The notes beneath the pieces are model-generated. The model worked only from the letters and a program-made list of their open reading frames with translations, was not told where the DNA came from and searched no databases. Of a DNA stretch of 64,000 nt, positions 1-9,817 are shown piece by piece. Source of the DNA: Aliivibrio fischeri (GTDB taxonomy: Bacteria > Pseudomonadota > Gammaproteobacteria > Enterobacterales > Vibrionaceae); contig NZ_WOBR01000010.1 of NCBI RefSeq assembly GCF_009727955.1, positions 372,001-436,000 of the forward strand, written 5' to 3'. The first letter of the stretch is position 1; each line of letters opens with the position of its first letter. A program made the position numbers and the translations under genes.

Positions 1-102
1 TAGCACTTTAGCTAACGGCACTGCATCTTCTGCGTTCTCAATTTGAATCACAGGCATAACACGAAGTGTTCTTAACGTTTCTATCCATAAATTATTTTTC
101 AT
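1..102 (-). CDS. eda: KDPG aldolase, N-terminal part (cut by window edge)
   Basis: This is the first 34 codons of a gene that continues beyond position 1. The peptide begins MKNNLWIETLRTLRVMPVIQ and continues with IENAEDAVPLAKVL, which is the usual N-terminus of 2-dehydro-3-deoxy-6-phosphogluconate aldolase (Eda), with the typical phrase VMPVIQIENAEDAVPLAKVL. The ATG at 102 lies inside the last codons of the upstream kdgK, an 11-base overlap that implies translational coupling. In the pathway it would split KDPG, made by KdgK, into pyruvate and glyceraldehyde 3-phosphate. The identification rests on few residues but is supported by the neighbour. Confidence 0.8.
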   Translation of the reverse strand, partial: MKNNLWIETLRTLRVMPVIQIENAEDAVPLAKVL

Positions 103-1054
103 TAATCTGTCCCATATCTGTAATTAGTGTTTGTAAGTAGTCCATAGGAATAATGGCTCCTTTATGCTGAATAACTTGAGAAGCTAGGCGGTTACCCCAA
201 GCACAACTTTCCGCCATGGATGCACCTTGGCTGTATGCCGCAATATAAGCCGCATTAAACGAATCTCCAGCTGCGGTTGTATCAACAAGTTTGTCGACCG
301 ATTCCCCGTTAACATAGCCAACGTCTCCCTTAAAAGTTGACCACATCGCACCTTTAGCGCCGAGCTTCACGACTACATGCCCCACCCCTAGTGCATGCAG
401 TCGATCTGCTACTTCTTTTTCTGGCATATTCGGCTTATCAAGGAGTAACTCTTCATCCTCTCCTGTCACTAAAGCGATATCACTTAATCGGTATAAATTA
501 TCTAACCAAAACTTTGCATCGAGATTGTTTTTCCACAATCTTGGACGATAATTTGAATCCGTAATAATCGTTGCACCATGTTTTTTTAATGTCGCTAATA
601 CGTCGAATAAAATTTCACGGTCATGGGTCGGTAAAATAGCCAATGAAATACCGGATAAATAGATAATTTCTGCATCCATAATTTTGGCGATATTAGGTAC
701 AAATAAAAGATGCTGGCACATATACTTTGCAGCTGAATTGTCTCGCCAGTAATGAAAACTACGTTCACCTTCATCATCAATATTTATGCTATATAAACCG
801 GGAAGACGATTCTGATCTCGCAATACAAGTGAACAATTAATGTTTTCTTTTTCCCACGCTTTTAGCATCAATGAACTGTACTGATCTTGACCTAATGCGG
901 TTAGATAATAAGGAGAAACATGCGGAAGTAAGCGAGAGAGATAAATAGCAGTATTAAGCGTATCACCACCAAAAGATTGTGTTTGTGTAGAGAACGCATT
1001 CCCACTGAGTTCAATCATGCATTCGCCAATAATGGCAATTTTTGTCTTTTTCAT
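92..1054 (-). CDS. kdgK: 2-keto-3-deoxygluconate kinase
   Basis: This 320-residue PfkB-family sugar kinase phosphorylates 2-keto-3-deoxygluconate (KDG) to KDPG in the cytoplasm. The N-terminal substrate-binding motif GGDTLNTA is at residues 29-36, the KdgK-typical YRPRLW at 169-174, and the PfkB signature DTTAAGDSFNAAY at 258-270, where D264 is the expected catalytic base. It resembles Escherichia coli KdgK along its length. It follows kbaY on the minus strand, separated by a terminator, and overlaps eda. It takes the product of KduD encoded further along the window, so it finishes the uronate branch of glycosaminoglycan breakdown. A tagatose-6-phosphate kinase is a less likely reading because the sequence tracks KdgK rather than the AgaK/LacC/FruK type. 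Confidence 0.95.
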   Translation of the reverse strand: MKKTKIAIIGECMIELSGNAFSTQTQSFGGDTLNTAIYLSRLLPHVSPYYLTALGQDQYSSLMLKAWEKENINCSLVLRDQNRLPGLYSINIDDEGERSFHYWRDNSAAKYMCQHLLFVPNIAKIMDAEIIYLSGISLAILPTHDREILFDVLATLKKHGATIITDSNYRPRLWKNNLDAKFWLDNLYRLSDIALVTGEDEELLLDKPNMPEKEVADRLHALGVGHVVVKLGAKGAMWSTFKGDVGYVNGESVDKLVDTTAAGDSFNAAYIAAYSQGASMAESCAWGNRLASQVIQHKGAIIPMDYLQTLITDMGQINEK

Positions 1055-1064
1055 ACACTAACCT

Positions 1065-1114
1065 AAAAAAAGCCGCATTGATTCAATTAGAGGGTTTGAT
1101 TAAATCAATGCGGC
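1065..1114 (-). terminator. Rho-independent terminator after kbaY
   Basis: On the minus strand a perfect 12-bp stem (GCCGCATTGATT, arms 1103-1114 and 1072-1083) is followed by seven Ts (1065-1071). It lies between the kbaY stop and the kdgK start, so kdgK-eda probably has its own promoter or depends on read-through. Confidence 0.85.
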
Positions 1115-1150
1115 AAAACCATATAAGGCTAAAATGGAACAAAACTCGTA

Positions 1151-2017
<867 letters not shown>

Positions 2018-2033
2018 TCAAATTCTTCGTTTA

Positions 2034-2116
2034 CTTTCGCTATTATAATATTCGAAAGAAAACATAAATAAGATGAGCAAGATCACAGAACAAAAAATCA
2101 ACGAAAGCAAATGAAA
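2034..2116 (-). promoter_or_regulatory. kbaY promoter with CRP-like site and AgaR-like operators
   Basis: On the minus strand a -10 box TATAAT (2042-2047) sits inside an inverted repeat, CTTTCG (2034-2039) and CGAAAG (2053-2058). Upstream is a CRP-like site with a perfect TGTGA half (2072-2087) centred about 35 bp from the -10 centre, close to class II spacing. Further up, 2103-2116 reads TTTCATTTGCTTTC, which fits the TTTCRTTT..TTTY core I remember for E. coli AgaR sites. Binding is inferred from sequence only. Confidence 0.5.
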
Positions 2117-2201
2117 GTATTTTAATAAGATTAACGGCCATAATATACCTAGATTTAACTTTCGAAACCTTTCATTATTTGTTTTATTAATCATTATGCA
2201 T

Positions 2202-2235
2202 AAAAAAGCCCAAACAGCAGCCATGCTATTTGGGC
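2202..2235 (-). terminator. Rho-independent terminator after the molybdoenzyme gene
   Basis: On the minus strand GCCCAAA (2229-2235) pairs with TTTGGGC (2208-2214), with an inner AGCA/TGCT extension, followed by six Ts (2202-2207). It is placed 27 bases after the stop of the TorA-like gene. Confidence 0.85.
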
Positions 2236-2261
2236 CTAAATAAAACGAGAAATTATTTACA

Positions 2262-4910
2262 TTACTGCGCGTCTTTAGCATTAGCTTCAAGAAATGCCAT
2301 TACCTCTTCTCGCTCTAATGGGTTTAACCCAGCACGAGGAAACATACTTTTGGTAATACCATGCCATTGCGATTTAGTGTACTGCTTCGGATCTTTTGCG
2401 GAATGACACATAGTACAACGTTGATAAAATAGAGCTTCACCAACACTCTGTTTTGTTTCACTTGAACTTGTATTTGCTTCACCAAGAGTTGTATTAACTT
2501 TATCGACACGAATATCACTGTCTACCGTCACTGTTCTTGGAGGTTCGAAAGCCAAATTGGATGACTCAGGATCTCGACAGCGCTGAATATAAGCTAAACA
2601 GGTATTGGCACTGTTTGCCTGACTTAAATCACTGCATGCTTGGCTTGATGTTAATACATTAATAGAACCACTATTACAGCGACCTTGACTATCAAATTGC
2701 AGCCAAGCCCCCTCTTCTAAACTGATGACTCCGGGCATGATCTGATCAGATACTTTTGCACCCGCAATAACACGTCCTCGTTCATTGTATATTTCCACTA
2801 ACTGTCCTGAACGAATACCGTGTTTTTGTGCATCTATGTCATTAATCAGTACATACTGACGTCCTTGAACACTTTCATATTTACGAACTTCTGTATTAGC
2901 CAATTGCGAGTGTAATCGCATATAAGGGTGAGGGCTCACAACATGAACTTGGTTTGGTTTTGCGTTCCCTAAATATTCAAACGGTTCTAAAAATGTCGGC
3001 ATTGGTGGACAATTTTTTACATCAAAATTTGCAATATCTTGGCAGTAAAGCTCTATTTTTCCTGATGTGGTATGCAAAGGATGCTTATCTGGATCTTGAT
3101 AAAAATCACCATGTCTTACCCACTGATTTGCCTCTTGAGGTACAGGTAATAAGGCGACTCCATTTTTCCAAAACTCATCAAATGATAAAGTTGCTGATGA
3201 GGCGTGATAAGCACGTTTCAAAATATCATCAAACGCTAAACCATCTGTAAATTTCTCTTCAACATTGAATATCTCGGCTAATTTACGAAAGATTTCGAAA
3301 TCATCAAGACTTTCACCGTAAGGTTTAATGACCTGACGCATAGCATAGATTTTATCGTTACTGTACGTACCACCAGAAGAAAGATCATTACGCTCTAACG
3401 TACTGGTTGCAGGCAATACAATATCGGCATATCGAGAAGAAGCACACCACCATGGGTCTTGGCAGACAAACGTTTCAACTTTTTCATTAAGTGCATTAAT
3501 AAGTTCATTCGTATCTTGCTGATGAGAAAGAAGATTATTACCTGCGTTATACACCATTTTGACATCCGGATACGTGTATTCAATACCATCTCTAGTAAAG
3601 GTTTTTCCTGGATTCATCAACATTTCAGAAATACGAGATGCAGGACAAATCGCACTCACCGGATTTTTACCTTGAGATAAGCCAATAGGAAGTGTTTTCC
3701 CTGATTGTGGCATACCACCATTACCATAATGCCAACTAAAACCAACCCCTTCTCCCGGCTTACCAATTTTGCCTAGCATGGCGGCAAAGTTAATGATCGC
3801 CCAATGGATCATTTCACCATGATCGGCTCTTTGTAATGACCAACCCGCCGCAAATTGGGTTTTACTGGTTGCGAATCGAATAGCCATTTTTTGAATATCC
3901 TCAGCAGGAATCCCCGTGATCTTTGCAGCCCATTCTGGTGATTTTACAATGCCATCATTTTTTCCCATTAAATGGTTGATGTATTTGTCAGCCCCTACGG
4001 TATAACGATCCAAATAAGCGGTATCATGAAGATCGTTGACATAAACATGCTGTGCCATAGCTAAAAATAAAGCGGTGTCTGTATTTGGAACAATTTTCAC
4101 CCACTCTGCATCCAATTCATCATCGGTACGGGTCTGTTGTGGGTTAATTGAAATAAACTGAATGCCATTTTCAGCAAACTGCTTCCAATGAGAATACATT
4201 TGGTGATCCGCAACGCGAAATTCAATGCGGTTGTTTTTCCAAGGATCACAGCCTATCAATACAAAGATTTCTGTGTTCTCTTGAATTACAGGCCATGCGG
4301 TTTGTGGCGAGTATACTTCCATATCACCAATAACATGAGGAAGAATAACTTGCGAGGCACCACCAGAATAGTCACCCGTTGTCGTACTTTGTCCGCCAAT
4401 TAAATTAAAAAATCGCCCTTGTAATACTTGAGGGCGCATTAAACCAGCATGCGACCATCCACCATAAGAGCTACTGAAAATAGCTTCATTACCATGTTCT
4501 GTTGCAGTAGTTTGAATTGCATCAGCAACCAAAGATAAAGCGGTATCCCAGCTAACTCGCACAAATGGTTCTTTACCGCGCAAGTGTGGTTTCGTATCCC
4601 CTTTTGGATCGGCTAAATAGGAAGCCCTTACCATCGGGTATTTAACGCGAGTTTTATCATAAACTCGACCGATTAAACCTTCTGTCAGCATTTCGGTAGG
4701 CATAGCATCGAGCTCTTTACGAGGTTGAATACCAACAAGAACACCCGCTTTTACAATCGCGTTAAATGGTCCCCAATGGCTAGCATGAGGAATGACTTCT
4801 ACATCCTCATCATCAAAAAATTTAGAAGCGGGATAAACCATTAAACCACCACCCGCAACAATAGCAGTCGCAATGGAGGTTTTTAAAAAAGTACGTCGAG
4901 AAAGAGTCAT
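2262..4910 (-). CDS. TorA-like molybdopterin reductase with fused C-terminal heme c domain
   Basis: This 882-residue periplasmic enzyme belongs to the TorA/BisC/DorA branch of the DMSO reductase family. A Tat signal (SRRTFLK, residues 4-10) precedes a hydrophobic stretch. S148 in SSSYGG aligns with the serine that ligates molybdenum in TorA. Family phrases include TGDYSGGASQ, CDPWWCASSRYADIVLPATS and PHPYMRLHSQLAN. After the molybdoenzyme fold ends near residue 780 there is a linker and then a mono-heme c motif CTMCH (832-836) with a possible Met ligand at M856. This C-terminal cytochrome is not part of E. coli TorA (848 residues), which receives electrons from separate TorC. The substrate (TMAO, another N- or S-oxide) cannot be told from sequence. 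No torC, torD or torR is nearby, and its link to the surrounding sugar genes is unclear. Confidence 0.85.
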   Translation of the reverse strand: MTLSRRTFLKTSIATAIVAGGGLMVYPASKFFDDEDVEVIPHASHWGPFNAIVKAGVLVGIQPRKELDAMPTEMLTEGLIGRVYDKTRVKYPMVRASYLADPKGDTKPHLRGKEPFVRVSWDTALSLVADAIQTTATEHGNEAIFSSSYGGWSHAGLMRPQVLQGRFFNLIGGQSTTTGDYSGGASQVILPHVIGDMEVYSPQTAWPVIQENTEIFVLIGCDPWKNNRIEFRVADHQMYSHWKQFAENGIQFISINPQQTRTDDELDAEWVKIVPNTDTALFLAMAQHVYVNDLHDTAYLDRYTVGADKYINHLMGKNDGIVKSPEWAAKITGIPAEDIQKMAIRFATSKTQFAAGWSLQRADHGEMIHWAIINFAAMLGKIGKPGEGVGFSWHYGNGGMPQSGKTLPIGLSQGKNPVSAICPASRISEMLMNPGKTFTRDGIEYTYPDVKMVYNAGNNLLSHQQDTNELINALNEKVETFVCQDPWWCASSRYADIVLPATSTLERNDLSSGGTYSNDKIYAMRQVIKPYGESLDDFEIFRKLAEIFNVEEKFTDGLAFDDILKRAYHASSATLSFDEFWKNGVALLPVPQEANQWVRHGDFYQDPDKHPLHTTSGKIELYCQDIANFDVKNCPPMPTFLEPFEYLGNAKPNQVHVVSPHPYMRLHSQLANTEVRKYESVQGRQYVLINDIDAQKHGIRSGQLVEIYNERGRVIAGAKVSDQIMPGVISLEEGAWLQFDSQGRCNSGSINVLTSSQACSDLSQANSANTCLAYIQRCRDPESSNLAFEPPRTVTVDSDIRVDKVNTTLGEANTSSSETKQSVGEALFYQRCTMCHSAKDPKQYTKSQWHGITKSMFPRAGLNPLEREEVMAFLEANAKDAQ

Positions 4911-5121
4911 AATGCATTCCGTATTTTTAGTCTATTTATCACTTATCAATAGTGAATAAATCCTTAACAGATGCATTCTAAACCTATAAAGATTCATTTT
5001 ATATGCACATTCTAAATAAATAAGAATATACATAACTTAAAACAGAACCATTCTTACACGTTATCTACCATTTCTTATATTTTAAAAGATTTTAACTTCT
5101 ATTTTCATGAAAGATTGAATT

Positions 5122-6639
5122 TTAAAAGAATGATTCCATTTTTGATGAGTAACAAGTTACCCCTTTTCTTAATAAATTATTCTTTGGTCTGTTGGCCCGT
5201 CCGGTTATTTTCTCTATTGTTTGCTCCCATCGAGATGGTGCAAGTAATCGTCTACTAAGCGGAGATTGATCTTGAGTATATTCATTTTTAAATATAGCTA
5301 TCACTTCTTGAGTTTCATATACACCCAGAACTTTCAGATTAATAGCAGAAATATCTAACTCAAAATTGTCTTGCTCAATTGCTAGTGGGACTTCTTCAGC
5401 TTGCCAAAGATTAATTTTTTCACCACAAAACAAAGCGATATTCAATGCTCTTAATGACCATAAACTACTAGCAGGGCCACTGTAGTTATCAACTAAACGA
5501 ACATCTTCATCAAACAACCCTTGTGTGGGTAACCCAGCTTTTAACGCACCGTTACTAATAAAGTATTTCAAGTTACAATGAAAAGCTCTTTTCGCTTCAC
5601 CAATCGTTATTTTGTCGCTTTGTAGATCCACAGCAGCTAATAATGGAGCAGCAGCAGCTAAGCGATAACAGGCACTACGCCCAAAAAAAGGGAATCCTTC
5701 TTTACCAAAGAAATAACGATAATTGCCAACAAAATCAGATAATGCACTCTTTATAAAAGTAGAATCAAAATCAACATCGATTTGAGTAAACCAATACAAA
5801 CTGTAATGAAAAGCCCACGCATTATAGTAGTCGTAATTTCCTTTTGCTCCATCACGAAACCATCCATCACCGACATAAAACTCTTTTACTCTTTCGTATT
5901 TTTCATATTGAACTTCATCTTCACCGGTTAACGCTTTCAATACGAGTTGCACGGTAAGTACAAACAAATGCCAATTATTATCCACGGTTTCACACTGGTT
6001 AACCTGTTTAAACCAGGTTACGATTTGATGCTTTTCATCGATTGAAAAACAATCCCAAACCCACTCTTTGCTCATCCATAGTGCCAGTGCTAAATCTGCA
6101 CTTTCACAGACTCTTTGATCACAATGATGTAGCTTTCCCCAGTAGCCTTTATGTTGTGGGTTAGTTCCTGCTAAAAAGGCTTTACGTAAAACCTCTGGTA
6201 CTAATATGGGTTGTTGGTTTAACCCAGTAATAATCGTATTAGATTTTCCGTTAGCGTGTAACCATGCAGCTAATGTTGGTAACGTTCGACTCGTTCCTTC
6301 CAATGCATCAGTTCTGGCTGTTTGTTGACTTGGTCTTCCCGGATAATAAGCATGGCTATGATCCCATACTGAATAATGAATAAAAGCTTCTGCAATATAG
6401 CTAACAATAGAATCACAGTGATATTTTAAATTGACTCTTTTATCCATAAATACATTTTTTATGTACTTATCATGTTGAGTATAGAGTGACTTTTTATTTG
6501 CAAATCTGATGATATTTTCTTTCATCGATTTTAAATAGGTCAGCGCATTTGGATTCTCATAAGCAATTGTTGGGCGTACCGTTTCTCTTATTTTCTTGGG
6601 CTGATATCGCAACGTTTGTGGTTCAATTTCTACCTTCAT
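5122..6639 (-). CDS. DUF2264 family protein
   Basis: This 505-residue protein matches the DUF2264 family as I remember it: conserved segments DNNWHLF, GDGWFRDGAKGNYDYYNAW followed by FHYSLYW, and a late NYSGPASSLWSLRA. It has no signal peptide, so it should be cytoplasmic. Members of the family often accompany polysaccharide lyases and sulfatases, and the aromatic-rich helical composition suggests an alpha/alpha toroid like many glycoside hydrolases and lyases. A link to glycoside hydrolase family GH154 is possible, but I cannot confirm it. It lies 71 bases downstream of the sulfatase, beyond a terminator. The substrate and reaction are unknown; by context a glycosaminoglycan oligosaccharide is plausible. 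Confidence 0.75.
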   Translation of the reverse strand: MKVEIEPQTLRYQPKKIRETVRPTIAYENPNALTYLKSMKENIIRFANKKSLYTQHDKYIKNVFMDKRVNLKYHCDSIVSYIAEAFIHYSVWDHSHAYYPGRPSQQTARTDALEGTSRTLPTLAAWLHANGKSNTIITGLNQQPILVPEVLRKAFLAGTNPQHKGYWGKLHHCDQRVCESADLALALWMSKEWVWDCFSIDEKHQIVTWFKQVNQCETVDNNWHLFVLTVQLVLKALTGEDEVQYEKYERVKEFYVGDGWFRDGAKGNYDYYNAWAFHYSLYWFTQIDVDFDSTFIKSALSDFVGNYRYFFGKEGFPFFGRSACYRLAAAAPLLAAVDLQSDKITIGEAKRAFHCNLKYFISNGALKAGLPTQGLFDEDVRLVDNYSGPASSLWSLRALNIALFCGEKINLWQAEEVPLAIEQDNFELDISAINLKVLGVYETQEVIAIFKNEYTQDQSPLSRRLLAPSRWEQTIEKITGRANRPKNNLLRKGVTCYSSKMESFF

Positions 6640-6661
6640 TATTTATTGTCCTTTCAAAACG

Positions 6662-6694
6662 AAAAAAGCCACAAAACACGGTGGTCATGTGGCT
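6662..6694 (-). terminator. Rho-independent terminator after the sulfatase gene
   Basis: On the minus strand AGCCACA (6688-6694) pairs with TGTGGCT (6667-6673), followed by a run of six Ts (6662-6667, sharing one base with the stem). It lies between the sulfatase and DUF2264 genes and may only partly stop transcription into the latter. Confidence 0.8.
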
Positions 6695-6710
6695 TAGAAA
6701 AAACGTTAAC

Positions 6711-8324
6711 TTAGTCTTTTGCTGATTCAGTTAAGATTTGGTAACGATCTTGGCCCCAAGCAACTGGTTTTGGTTTATCTTTAATCCAGTTATAGAAAGC
6801 ATTTTTCATCTCTTTCACTTTTTCAGGGTATTTTTTAGCTAAATCAATCGACTCTGAAGGATCTTCTTTATCATTAAATAGCTTCACCTTATTTGAACCA
6901 TCATCATAGAAATACAACGCCCAATCTTGATCACGAATCGCCCATGAGCCTTTAGACAGTTTTTCTAAATTTGGGTTATTCGGAATTGTATTGGTTTCAT
7001 AAGTGATCCACTTCCAGTAGCCATACCAGAACGCATCATTTTCTTCACTGTAATGTTTCGCTCCAGGACCTGCCCAATATAAGTATTGGTGAGGTGATGT
7101 TTCCGTCTTCCCTTCTAAAACAGGCATAATGTTTTTACCATCCACCTGCATATCTTCAGGAATATCAATGCCTGCTGCAGCTAGAGCCGTTGGTAAAATA
7201 TCCAATGCTGAGATCAGTGAATCGCTTTCACCACCAGCAGGAATGTGTTTTGGCCAATAAGCGACAAATGGGACTCTGACACCACCGTTATACATTTGCC
7301 CTTTAAAGCCTTTATCCATTCCATTCATTGGCATTGGCGACTCATGAACTGCACCGTTATCAGACAAGAAGAAGATGATAGTATTATCTAACTCTCCTTT
7401 CTTCTCTAAGTTATCCATGATAATACCAAGGCTTTCATCTGCTGCATTAATTGCCGCAAAATACTTGTCCGCCTCAACATTACCAGTATTAAATCTATCC
7501 ATGTATTTTGCAGGGGACGCTTCTTCTAATGGAATATGAGGCACGCTGAATGCGAGGTTAACAAAGAAAGGTTTGTCACCACTTTCATCAATAAACTTCA
7601 GTGCTTGATCGGTTAAATTATGCGTTAAATAACCCGGTGCAGAAATGTTTTTACCATTTTTCCAAATAGCGGGAGAATCCCATAATGCAGCACCTGATGC
7701 ATAAAAACTGTATGAATAATCAAAGCCACGCTCTTCTGGGCCATAGCCTTTTGGCGTTACTGTGATTTGGTTATCATGATAATCACGAGTTCGCTTATCT
7801 TCATCAACCAAATTCTTGCCTTTAATCTTGGCATTATGCCATTTACCAATTGTCGCTGTTCGATAACCATTTTCTTGGAAAAGTGCTGGCAATAATTTGA
7901 TATCTAAAGGGATACCCAATTTTGCATCATCATTACTGTATGTACCAAAACTGGTTGGATGACGGCCAGTAAAAATCCCTGCACGAGATGGGCCACAAAC
8001 AGGGTGTGCCACAAATGCGTTAGTCATTTTAACGCCATTTGCAGCCAATTTTTCAACATTTGGCATCGCTCGCTGAGCGGCGTCGATCATTTTATCTAAA
8101 TCCCCCTGATAACGGACAGGGACAGAGCGCTTAGCTAATTCAGACTTATCCAAACTGTCTAGGGCAAAATTAAGTTGGCCCGTGCCTAAATCATCCATAA
8201 CGACAAGTAATACGTTAGGTTGATCAGCATTGTGATTTGCAGCATAAGAAAGCGAAGGTGCAGCTACACAGGCAGCAGCAACTAGGCTTGCAATTACTGT
8301 CTTCTTCGATGAGGACAGGTTCAT
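6711..8324 (-). CDS. Secreted Cys-type sulfatase (glycosaminoglycan sulfatase candidate)
   Basis: This 537-residue type I sulfatase is exported by a Sec signal peptide ending near SYA-ANH (residue 29). The metal-binding pair D44-D45 is in VVMDDLG. The modification motif is C110-G-P-S-R114, where the cysteine is oxidised to formylglycine. FFLSDNGA later supplies further metal ligands. It lies 40 bases downstream of the anaerobic sulfatase-maturating enzyme gene, in the same direction, so the pair is probably one transcript and the maturase modifies it before export. The likely substrate is a sulfated GalNAc unit of chondroitin or dermatan sulfate, inferred from the GalNAc catabolic genes. Which position (4 or 6) is attacked cannot be read from sequence. 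Confidence 0.9.
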   Translation of the reverse strand: MNLSSSKKTVIASLVAAACVAAPSLSYAANHNADQPNVLLVVMDDLGTGQLNFALDSLDKSELAKRSVPVRYQGDLDKMIDAAQRAMPNVEKLAANGVKMTNAFVAHPVCGPSRAGIFTGRHPTSFGTYSNDDAKLGIPLDIKLLPALFQENGYRTATIGKWHNAKIKGKNLVDEDKRTRDYHDNQITVTPKGYGPEERGFDYSYSFYASGAALWDSPAIWKNGKNISAPGYLTHNLTDQALKFIDESGDKPFFVNLAFSVPHIPLEEASPAKYMDRFNTGNVEADKYFAAINAADESLGIIMDNLEKKGELDNTIIFFLSDNGAVHESPMPMNGMDKGFKGQMYNGGVRVPFVAYWPKHIPAGGESDSLISALDILPTALAAAGIDIPEDMQVDGKNIMPVLEGKTETSPHQYLYWAGPGAKHYSEENDAFWYGYWKWITYETNTIPNNPNLEKLSKGSWAIRDQDWALYFYDDGSNKVKLFNDKEDPSESIDLAKKYPEKVKEMKNAFYNWIKDKPKPVAWGQDRYQILTESAKD

Positions 8325-8364
8325 TGTTTACTCCTTGTTATTATTTTCAATTTATCGTGTTGCG

Positions 8365-9597
8365 TTAAATACGTAGGGTATTTTTAATCAGAGGTACGGC
8401 ATCAATCGCGGTTCCTCCTTGTTGAATGGCTTGAGACATTAAATGCATGGCAGGTGCGGTTTGCGTAAAAATTTGCTGATAAGATTTACAAAGATAATTG
8501 TGCTTATGCTTTTCTCCATCAAGAGAAACGAGGCGATGTTTAGGGCAACCACCATGACATAAACGATACACATCACACACTTCACATTGACCAGTTAACT
8601 TAAGGGATTTCGCGGAACCAAAACGCTTCTGTTGTTTACTTGTTGCCATTTGAGCTAATGTCGTTTGCTCAATATTCCCTAATTTATTTGCCGGATAAAC
8701 ATAATGATCACAAGAATAAACATCACCATTTGCTTCTATTACCATGGCTTGCCCACACTCTTTCGATTGCACACAAGTAGAAGCCGGGTATCCCATCCAA
8801 CTGCCTAAAATACTATCGAAAATACGAACAAAAATCTGACCGACATCTTCTTTAATCCATTGATTAAAAACAGCCATCATAAACTGCCCATAACCATCAG
8901 CAGACACACTAAAATGAGTTAACTCTGCATCTTGTGAGGGAGAATAATGTCCATTTGTTGATTGCTGACAATTCGCATTAACTTCAACAATTGGAATAAA
9001 TTGCATATGAGTTGAACCTAACTCTTTTAATGCTTGATACGTTTCTTTACCACGTTGCAAATTTTGATCGTTAATCACCGTTAATGTATTAAACTCAACC
9101 TTGTACTCTTTTAATAATTCAAGTGCTCGCTTCACTCGCTCAAACGTTGGTTTACCATTAACTGAAATACGATATTTATCATGAACCTCAGCAATGCCAT
9201 CAATAGAAACACCAAGCAGAAAATTGTGTTGAGAAAAGAACTCTGCCCATTGACGATTAATGGCAACAGCATTGGTTTGAAAGCTATTCGTAATCGTTTT
9301 ACCTTCAGCGTACTGCTGCTGATATTTCACTGCATTTCGATAAAAATCTAAGCCAGCTAGTGTTGGTTCACCCCCCTGCCAAGAGAAATCAACCTCTTGC
9401 CCTTGATGTGAGCGGATATAATCACGCACATAACGCTTTAACATTCCATTAGACATATTTTCACTTGGCTCAGATGTCGTCTTATTCACCACACCATCTT
9501 TTTCTAAGTAGAAGCAGTAATCGCATTTTAAGTTGCAATGAAAACTGGTTGGTTTTGCCATCATATGAAAAGCAGCATGTTGTGCATTAGAAGCCAT
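8365..9597 (-). CDS. Anaerobic sulfatase-maturating enzyme (radical SAM/SPASM)
   Basis: This radical-SAM enzyme oxidises the active-site cysteine of sulfatases to formylglycine in the cytoplasm. With the start used here the protein is 410 residues. The SAM-cluster motif CNLKCDYC is at residues 21-28. The SPASM region holds the auxiliary-cluster cysteines, seen as CVQSKEC, CDHYVYP, CEVCDVYRLCHGGC and a final CKSY. I chose the ATG at 9597 because AGGGA lies five bases upstream and the protein then begins MASNAQHAAF. A longer frame to 9642 would put operator-like sequence inside the gene. It is divergent from the PL8 lyase and heads the operon with the sulfatase. The dedicated maturase explains how both Cys-type sulfatases in the window can be activated. 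Confidence 0.93.
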   Translation of the reverse strand: MASNAQHAAFHMMAKPTSFHCNLKCDYCFYLEKDGVVNKTTSEPSENMSNGMLKRYVRDYIRSHQGQEVDFSWQGGEPTLAGLDFYRNAVKYQQQYAEGKTITNSFQTNAVAINRQWAEFFSQHNFLLGVSIDGIAEVHDKYRISVNGKPTFERVKRALELLKEYKVEFNTLTVINDQNLQRGKETYQALKELGSTHMQFIPIVEVNANCQQSTNGHYSPSQDAELTHFSVSADGYGQFMMAVFNQWIKEDVGQIFVRIFDSILGSWMGYPASTCVQSKECGQAMVIEANGDVYSCDHYVYPANKLGNIEQTTLAQMATSKQQKRFGSAKSLKLTGQCEVCDVYRLCHGGCPKHRLVSLDGEKHKHNYLCKSYQQIFTQTAPAMHLMSQAIQQGGTAIDAVPLIKNTLRI

Positions 9598-9817
9598 AAC
9601 GATCCCTATCGAAAGTATTTGAAAGCAAGAGCAACAATACACGAAAGTAAATTAAGATTTAAAGATCGACATCACAAACAAACGAAAGAAAACAAAAATA
9701 AATAATTTGCGATATTGATCGATAAATAACCAATTCATTTTCGTTAACCTACGAACGTAAAATATCGAAAGTGATTTTGCATCTTACAAATTCATTAATA
9801 TTTAAAGGGAACCAATT
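9598..9817. promoter_or_regulatory. Divergent control region between maturase and PL8 lyase
   Basis: The 220-base gap has several CTTTC/CGAAAG motifs. On the minus strand TTTC elements recur just ahead of the maturase (about 9601-9626). At 9675-9687 the minus strand reads TTTCGTTTGTTTG. On the plus strand an inverted repeat TTCGT (9740-9744) and ACGAA (9751-9755) is followed by CGAAAG near 9766-9771. These resemble the elements at the kbaY and agaR promoters and suggest AgaR control. A weak CRP-like sequence is at 9708-9723. No convincing -10/-35 pair stands out. Confidence 0.45.

Noticed and set aside
92..1054. The PfkB kinase as the missing tagatose-6-phosphate kinase.
   Set aside because: Its sequence follows KdgK along the whole length and it overlaps eda, the next enzyme for KDPG.
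2018..2290. A 90-codon minus-strand reading frame between kbaY and the molybdoenzyme gene.
   Set aside because: It contains the terminator stem and overlaps the end of the molybdoenzyme gene and the kbaY promoter elements; no ribosome site or family resemblance.
4911..5121. A TTGAT/GATAA pair upstream of the molybdoenzyme gene as an FNR site.
   Set aside because: The second half matches FNR only poorly; FNR control is plausible biologically but not supported by the sequence.
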